DNA of 64,000 bases from Moorella mulderi DSM 14980 (GTDB taxonomy: Bacteria; Bacillota; DSM-521; Neomoorellales; Neomoorellaceae), in NCBI RefSeq assembly GCF_001594015.1, contig NZ_LTBC01000002.1, positions 62,001 to 126,000 on the forward strand, written 5' to 3'. The notes under the pieces are model-generated. The model made no database searches. It saw nothing but the letters and a program-made list of their open reading frames with translations, and was not told where the DNA came from. Of this stretch, positions 61,070 to 64,000 are shown piece after piece. Position 1 is the stretch's first letter, and each line of letters begins with the position of its first letter. Position numbers and translations under genes: made by a program.

Positions 61070-61825
61070 TTAAAAAGAGGTTAAAAGCTCCAGGAACTGG
61101 ACAACTGCTGCCGGGGAGGGTAAAAAATAACGAGCCCGGCTGGCAACCTGTTTACCGATACGGATGGCCAGACCGCCAGCGGGCAAAGCAGAGAAGGCAT
61201 CTTCATCAGTCCGGTCATCGCCTAAATAGACGGGTAATGCCCGCGGCCATTGCCTGGTAAAGTATGTTACGGCCAGGCCTTTGTTAATCCCCCGGCGGCG
61301 AACTTCCAGCACTTTGTGACCGGGAAGCAGTTCGAGATTGTCATTTAAAAAGGGTTTTAGCCCCTGGCGAAACTGCTCCAGGGCTGCCGCAGCAAGCTGT
61401 GGGTCAGCCAGGCGGTAATGCAGGGCAATAGCTTCACCCTTATTTTCCACAAAGAGGCCGGCAATACCTGCTACCACCCGGCAGGCCAGCCTGAAAATTT
61501 CATCCCAGGGGATATCTTCTTGCCCGGGCGGCAGGAGGCTGGTGATCCGCCCTTCCGGGGTGGCTACTTCCAGCCCGTGCAGGCCGGCATAGTAAAGCCC
61601 CCCCACTGGCAGCAGCTCCAACAGGTCCCTTAAACTCCGGCCACTAATAATGGCCAGGTGCAAGCCTGGCCTGGATACCAGTTGCCGTAGCAAGGTCAGG
61701 AGGCGGGGGCCGGGACGGGCCAGTTCTGGCCGGGGCGCCAGGGGGACCAGGGTGCCATCGTAGTCACACATGAGGAGCACTTGCGGGTAATCCCGTACTT
61801 TAGCTGCCAGCTGAGCCGGAGACAT
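61070..61825 (-). CDS. otsB: Trehalose-6-phosphate phosphatase
   Basis: A 251-aa HAD-family phosphatase. The catalytic loop LLMCDYDGTLVPLAPRPELA (DxDGT), ISGRSLRDL, and VYLGDDRTDEDAFSAL at the end are its motifs. It dephosphorylates trehalose 6-phosphate. ATG at 61825 lies within the 3' end of otsA (26-base overlap), so the two are translationally coupled. Confidence 0.95.
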   Translation of the reverse strand: MSPAQLAAKVRDYPQVLLMCDYDGTLVPLAPRPELARPGPRLLTLLRQLVSRPGLHLAIISGRSLRDLLELLPVGGLYYAGLHGLEVATPEGRITSLLPPGQEDIPWDEIFRLACRVVAGIAGLFVENKGEAIALHYRLADPQLAAAALEQFRQGLKPFLNDNLELLPGHKVLEVRRRGINKGLAVTYFTRQWPRALPVYLGDDRTDEDAFSALPAGGLAIRIGKQVASRARYFLPSPAAVVQFLELLTSF

Positions 61826-63257
61826 CTGCCGTTTCCTCTTCCCGGGCTATCATGGCCTGGTGGAAACAGGTCAACCACCAGCGGATATCATGGCGGCGCA
61901 CCTTTTCCTGCAACAGGCGCATCCTTTTTTCCTGCTCGGCCCGGCCCATATTGAGGGCTGTATTTAAAATCATGGCCATGCCATCAATATCGTATGGGTT
62001 GACGAGGACAGCACCCTTAAGTTCCTGGGCGGCACCGGCGAAGCGGCTTAATACCAGGACCCCGCTGCTATCACGGCGGGAAGCCACGTATTCTTTGGCC
62101 ACCAGGTTCAGGCCATCCCTTAAAGGTGTAACCAGCATGATATCGGCCGCCAGGTAATAGGCTACCAGCTCCTGCCGGGGCAGGCCCCGCCAGAAGTAGT
62201 GGACGGGGCGATAACTACCTTCGCTGAAGCGGCCATTAATGCGGCCTACGGCAGCTTCTACTTCTTCCTTTAGCCGGCGGTAGGCCGGTACGGCCGTCCG
62301 GCTGGGTACGGCAATCTGGACCAGGGCCGCCCGGCCGCGCCATTCGGGTACTTCTTCCAGCAGGCGTTCCCAGGCCAGCAGCCTTTCCAGGATACCCTTG
62401 GTATAATCCAGCCTCTCTACACTCAGGGCCAGGTGTTCTACGCCGAACTGGCAGCGCAAGGTTTCAGCCCGGGCCCGGGTCTCAGGGTTCAATGCCTGGC
62501 GCTGGAAGGCCTGGTAATCGACACCCATGGGCCAGGCACCGGCATGGATGCGCCGCTGTTGCCAGTAGACAACATTGTGCTCAAAATCCACCCGGGCACC
62601 CAGCAGGGTGGCAACGGCATTCAGGAAATTATCGACATAAGATTGCAAATGAAAGCCCACGACATCTGTCCCCAAGAGACCGCGCAAGATTTGGGGCGCC
62701 CAGGGGAGGGTGGCCAGGAGATCGTGGTGGGGAAAGGGGATGTGCCAGAAAAAGAACTGCTTTAATTGCGGCTTGCGGTGGCGGATTTGGGCCGGTACCA
62801 GGGCCAGGTGATAGTCGTTGACCCAGACGGTATCGCCTTCCCTGGCTTCCATAAGCGCTGCTTCCGCAAATTTGGCGTTAACTCGAACATAAGTTGACCA
62901 TTCCTGGGAGTTATAACGACACTTTTCTAAAAAATAATGGCACAGGGGCCACAGGGCACCGTTGGTAAAACCTTGGTAATAAAGCTTTATTTCCCCGGCA
63001 GTCAGGGGAACCTCCAGGAAGGTATAGGCCGGATCTTCCTGGGGCACCGGTAAACGTACCCCCGGGCTGTTCTCCTGCGGCGCTTCACGCCCGCCCCAGG
63101 CAACCCAGACGCCGCCCTTTTCCTTCAAGAAGGGTTCTACTGCCGAGACCAGGCCGCTGATGGCCGGTACAGGTTGGATACCGCTGTCAGTGGCTTGCAA
63201 ATTGTACGCACCCCGGTTGGAAACCATAATAATTTTAGGAGCCTGTTTTTTAGCCAC
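61800..63257 (-). CDS. otsA: Trehalose-6-phosphate synthase
   Basis: A 485-aa GT20 glycosyltransferase. MVSNRGAYNL, GVWVAWGGREAP, WVNDYHLALVPAQIR, and the C-terminal LRDGLNLVAKEYVASRRDSSG (nucleotide-binding region) are characteristic. It joins UDP-glucose and glucose 6-phosphate; trehalose is a compatible solute. It is preceded by a c-di-AMP riboswitch, which links osmolyte synthesis to the c-di-AMP level. ATG at 63257 follows AAAGGAGG. Confidence 0.95.
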   Translation of the reverse strand: MAKKQAPKIIMVSNRGAYNLQATDSGIQPVPAISGLVSAVEPFLKEKGGVWVAWGGREAPQENSPGVRLPVPQEDPAYTFLEVPLTAGEIKLYYQGFTNGALWPLCHYFLEKCRYNSQEWSTYVRVNAKFAEAALMEAREGDTVWVNDYHLALVPAQIRHRKPQLKQFFFWHIPFPHHDLLATLPWAPQILRGLLGTDVVGFHLQSYVDNFLNAVATLLGARVDFEHNVVYWQQRRIHAGAWPMGVDYQAFQRQALNPETRARAETLRCQFGVEHLALSVERLDYTKGILERLLAWERLLEEVPEWRGRAALVQIAVPSRTAVPAYRRLKEEVEAAVGRINGRFSEGSYRPVHYFWRGLPRQELVAYYLAADIMLVTPLRDGLNLVAKEYVASRRDSSGVLVLSRFAGAAQELKGAVLVNPYDIDGMAMILNTALNMGRAEQEKRMRLLQEKVRRHDIRWWLTCFHQAMIAREEETADVSGSAGS

Positions 63258-63327
63258 TTAGCATACCTCCTTTTAGCCTGTGCCTGTTGTCGGGATCCAC
63301 TTCACTCCTTTAAAATAAAATTAAACC

Positions 63328-63491
63328 CCGGGGGACCGGAGTATGAAAGTACCGATATATCCCCTTCCACGCTTACGAAGTTAGCTGACGGATTCGGGCT
63401 GAAGGTTAGCCCTACCCACCGGCATTGACCGGCGAGATTCACCCCGGTAAAATTGGGTCCCCCGCTCACGGCTGCGTACCGCAATTCAGCG
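63328..63491 (-). promoter_or_regulatory. ydaO-type c-di-AMP riboswitch before otsA
   Basis: On the minus strand the order GAGCGGGGGACCCAAT, GGGGTGAATC, GGTAGGGCTAACC, GCCCGAATCCGTCAGCTAAC, TTCGTAAGCGTGGAAGGG follows the ydaO/yuaA aptamer. The 3' GGTCCCCC can pair with the 5' GGGGGACC, closing the element. A short GC-rich, T-rich stretch near 63310-63330 may serve as expression platform. High c-di-AMP would be expected to lower otsAB expression, as known for this class. Confidence 0.9.
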
Positions 63492-63510
63492 TTCTAGGAT
63501 ATACAAATTT

Positions 63511-63538
63511 ATTATATCATACTGGTAATGAAATGCAA
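63511..63538 (-). promoter_or_regulatory. Predicted promoter of the riboswitch-otsAB transcript
   Basis: Read on the minus strand, TTGCAT (63538-63533) is 16 bases before TATAAT (63516-63511). The riboswitch aptamer begins about 20 bases further on, which is a reasonable transcript start. Confidence 0.7.
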
Positions 63539-63618
63539 ATATTAAGTCCTTTTATTTTTAGGAAGGATATGCCAGGATACCTGCCGAATTCTTACGAAAA
63601 AAACCTGGAGGGTAGGAT

Positions 63619-64000
63619 ATGCTGGAAACGCAGCTGGATTTACGTAATAACCCCTGCGTTTTTGAACCCCAAACAGAGGTACTTAAAGAGGGGAGTATTT
63701 TCGTTATCTCCCTGCCGGATGGTTCAATTATTGACCAGGATAACGGCAGCCTGGGCCTGTATTATAATGATACCCGTTACTTAAACTGCCTGGAACTCCG
63801 GGCCGGCGGGCGGCGACCTGTTTTTCTTTCCTCCTCTGTGCGCGACAGCCATTTTGCTCAGGTTGAATTAACCAATCCTGTTTTTGCCTTACCTGATGGT
63901 AAAGTAGTACCAGCCCAGACCATCCACCTCCGCCTTTTGCGGCTGATTAAAGGGGCCCTCTATCAACGCTTACGCTTGATCAATTTTAATCCTTTCCCCG
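63619..64000 (+). CDS. N-terminal part of a glycogen-debranching-type amylo-alpha-1,6-glucosidase (cut by window)
   Basis: From the ATG at 63619 the frame is open to the window end. It reads LKEGSIFVISLPDGSI, GSLGLYYNDTRYLNCLELRA and VRDSHFAQVELTNPVF, the glycogen-debranching N-terminal domain seen in bacterial amylo-alpha-1,6-glucosidases; the GH133-like barrel would lie beyond. A GGAGGGTAGG tract precedes the ATG. It is divergent from otsA, sharing a 360-base intergenic region whose other half holds the riboswitch. Confidence 0.85.
   Translation, partial: MLETQLDLRNNPCVFEPQTEVLKEGSIFVISLPDGSIIDQDNGSLGLYYNDTRYLNCLELRAGGRRPVFLSSSVRDSHFAQVELTNPVFALPDGKVVPAQTIHLRLLRLIKGALYQRLRLINFNPFP

Noticed and set aside
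1-64000. CRISPR array, tRNA or rRNA gene
   Set aside because: No regularly spaced repeats, no T-loop or anticodon-arm pattern and no conserved rRNA segments were found when reading both strands; a computed scan was not possible.

Overview
The window looks like the chromosome of an endospore-forming, thermophilic-type Firmicute of the Moorella kind (inference from gene content; no rRNA or marker phylogeny is available here). The pointers are sporulation and germination genes (gerA operon, spoVA operon, cotJ operon, an alpha/beta SASP), a Tad/Flp pilus locus without an outer-membrane secretin, futalosine-route menaquinone genes, heavy investment in Ni/Co/Fe uptake, and many GTG/TTG starts behind strong Shine-Dalgarno sites. 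No rRNA, tRNA or CRISPR array was seen.

Layout. 0-8.4 kb: 3' half of feoB, a convergent mntR-type repressor, a SASP gene, gerAB-type permease divergent from gerA/gerC genes, a one-domain EamA protein and a VanW protein. 8.5-13.2 kb (minus): a tetR-MTAP-mqnE-mqnA-mqnC operon. 13.2-24.1 kb (plus): a complete Tad pilus locus (flp, tadV, tadE, tadG-like, cpaB, cpaE with receiver, cpaF, tadB with a frameshift, tadC), a DUF192 gene, a HAMP receptor lacking an output domain and a soluble DegS-like kinase. Three DosR/NarL-like palindromes precede flp. 24.2-26.1 kb: a deletion scar joining an MFS and a DUF190 gene, two crcB genes under a fluoride riboswitch, and a gene relic.

26.3-36.9 kb is a metal-uptake island: a nikBCDE-type ABC transporter, a TrmO-like gene, a FecB/FecC/FepC-type transporter and a lower-GC nikMN-Q-O ECF transporter, each set preceded by hairpin leaders or promoter-sized gaps. 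36.9-39.9 kb: a transposase relic, a FliK-like gene, an FhlB-like gene and a GH18 hydrolase. 40.0-44.4 kb is a scrambled spore-coat/defence region: intact cotJABC, two broken extra cotJC copies, two toxin-antitoxin modules (MNT/HEPN and BrnT/BrnA-like) and fragments resembling a DUF1156/DUF499 locus. 44.6-47.6 kb: a Mn2+ (yybP-ykoY) riboswitch and a P-type cation ATPase. 47.8-51.4 kb: a ferredoxin-type protein, a TorD chaperone, and the ACT/UPF0210 pair. 51.4-53.3 kb: a GH15 enzyme. 53.4-60.0 kb: spoVAC-AD-AE-AF followed by a three-gene acyl-CoA dehydratase activase cluster. 60.1-64.0 kb: galU, otsB, otsA under a c-di-AMP riboswitch, and the 5' end of a glycogen-debranching gene.

Three well-recognised riboswitches (fluoride, Mn2+, c-di-AMP) sit directly before genes that fit their ligands. 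The most unusual features are the operator array and split sensor in the Tad locus, two homopolymer-run frameshifts (tadB and nikB start), and the cotJC/toxin-antitoxin mosaic. The sequence was read by eye; similarity statements are from recognition of family motifs and not from a database search.
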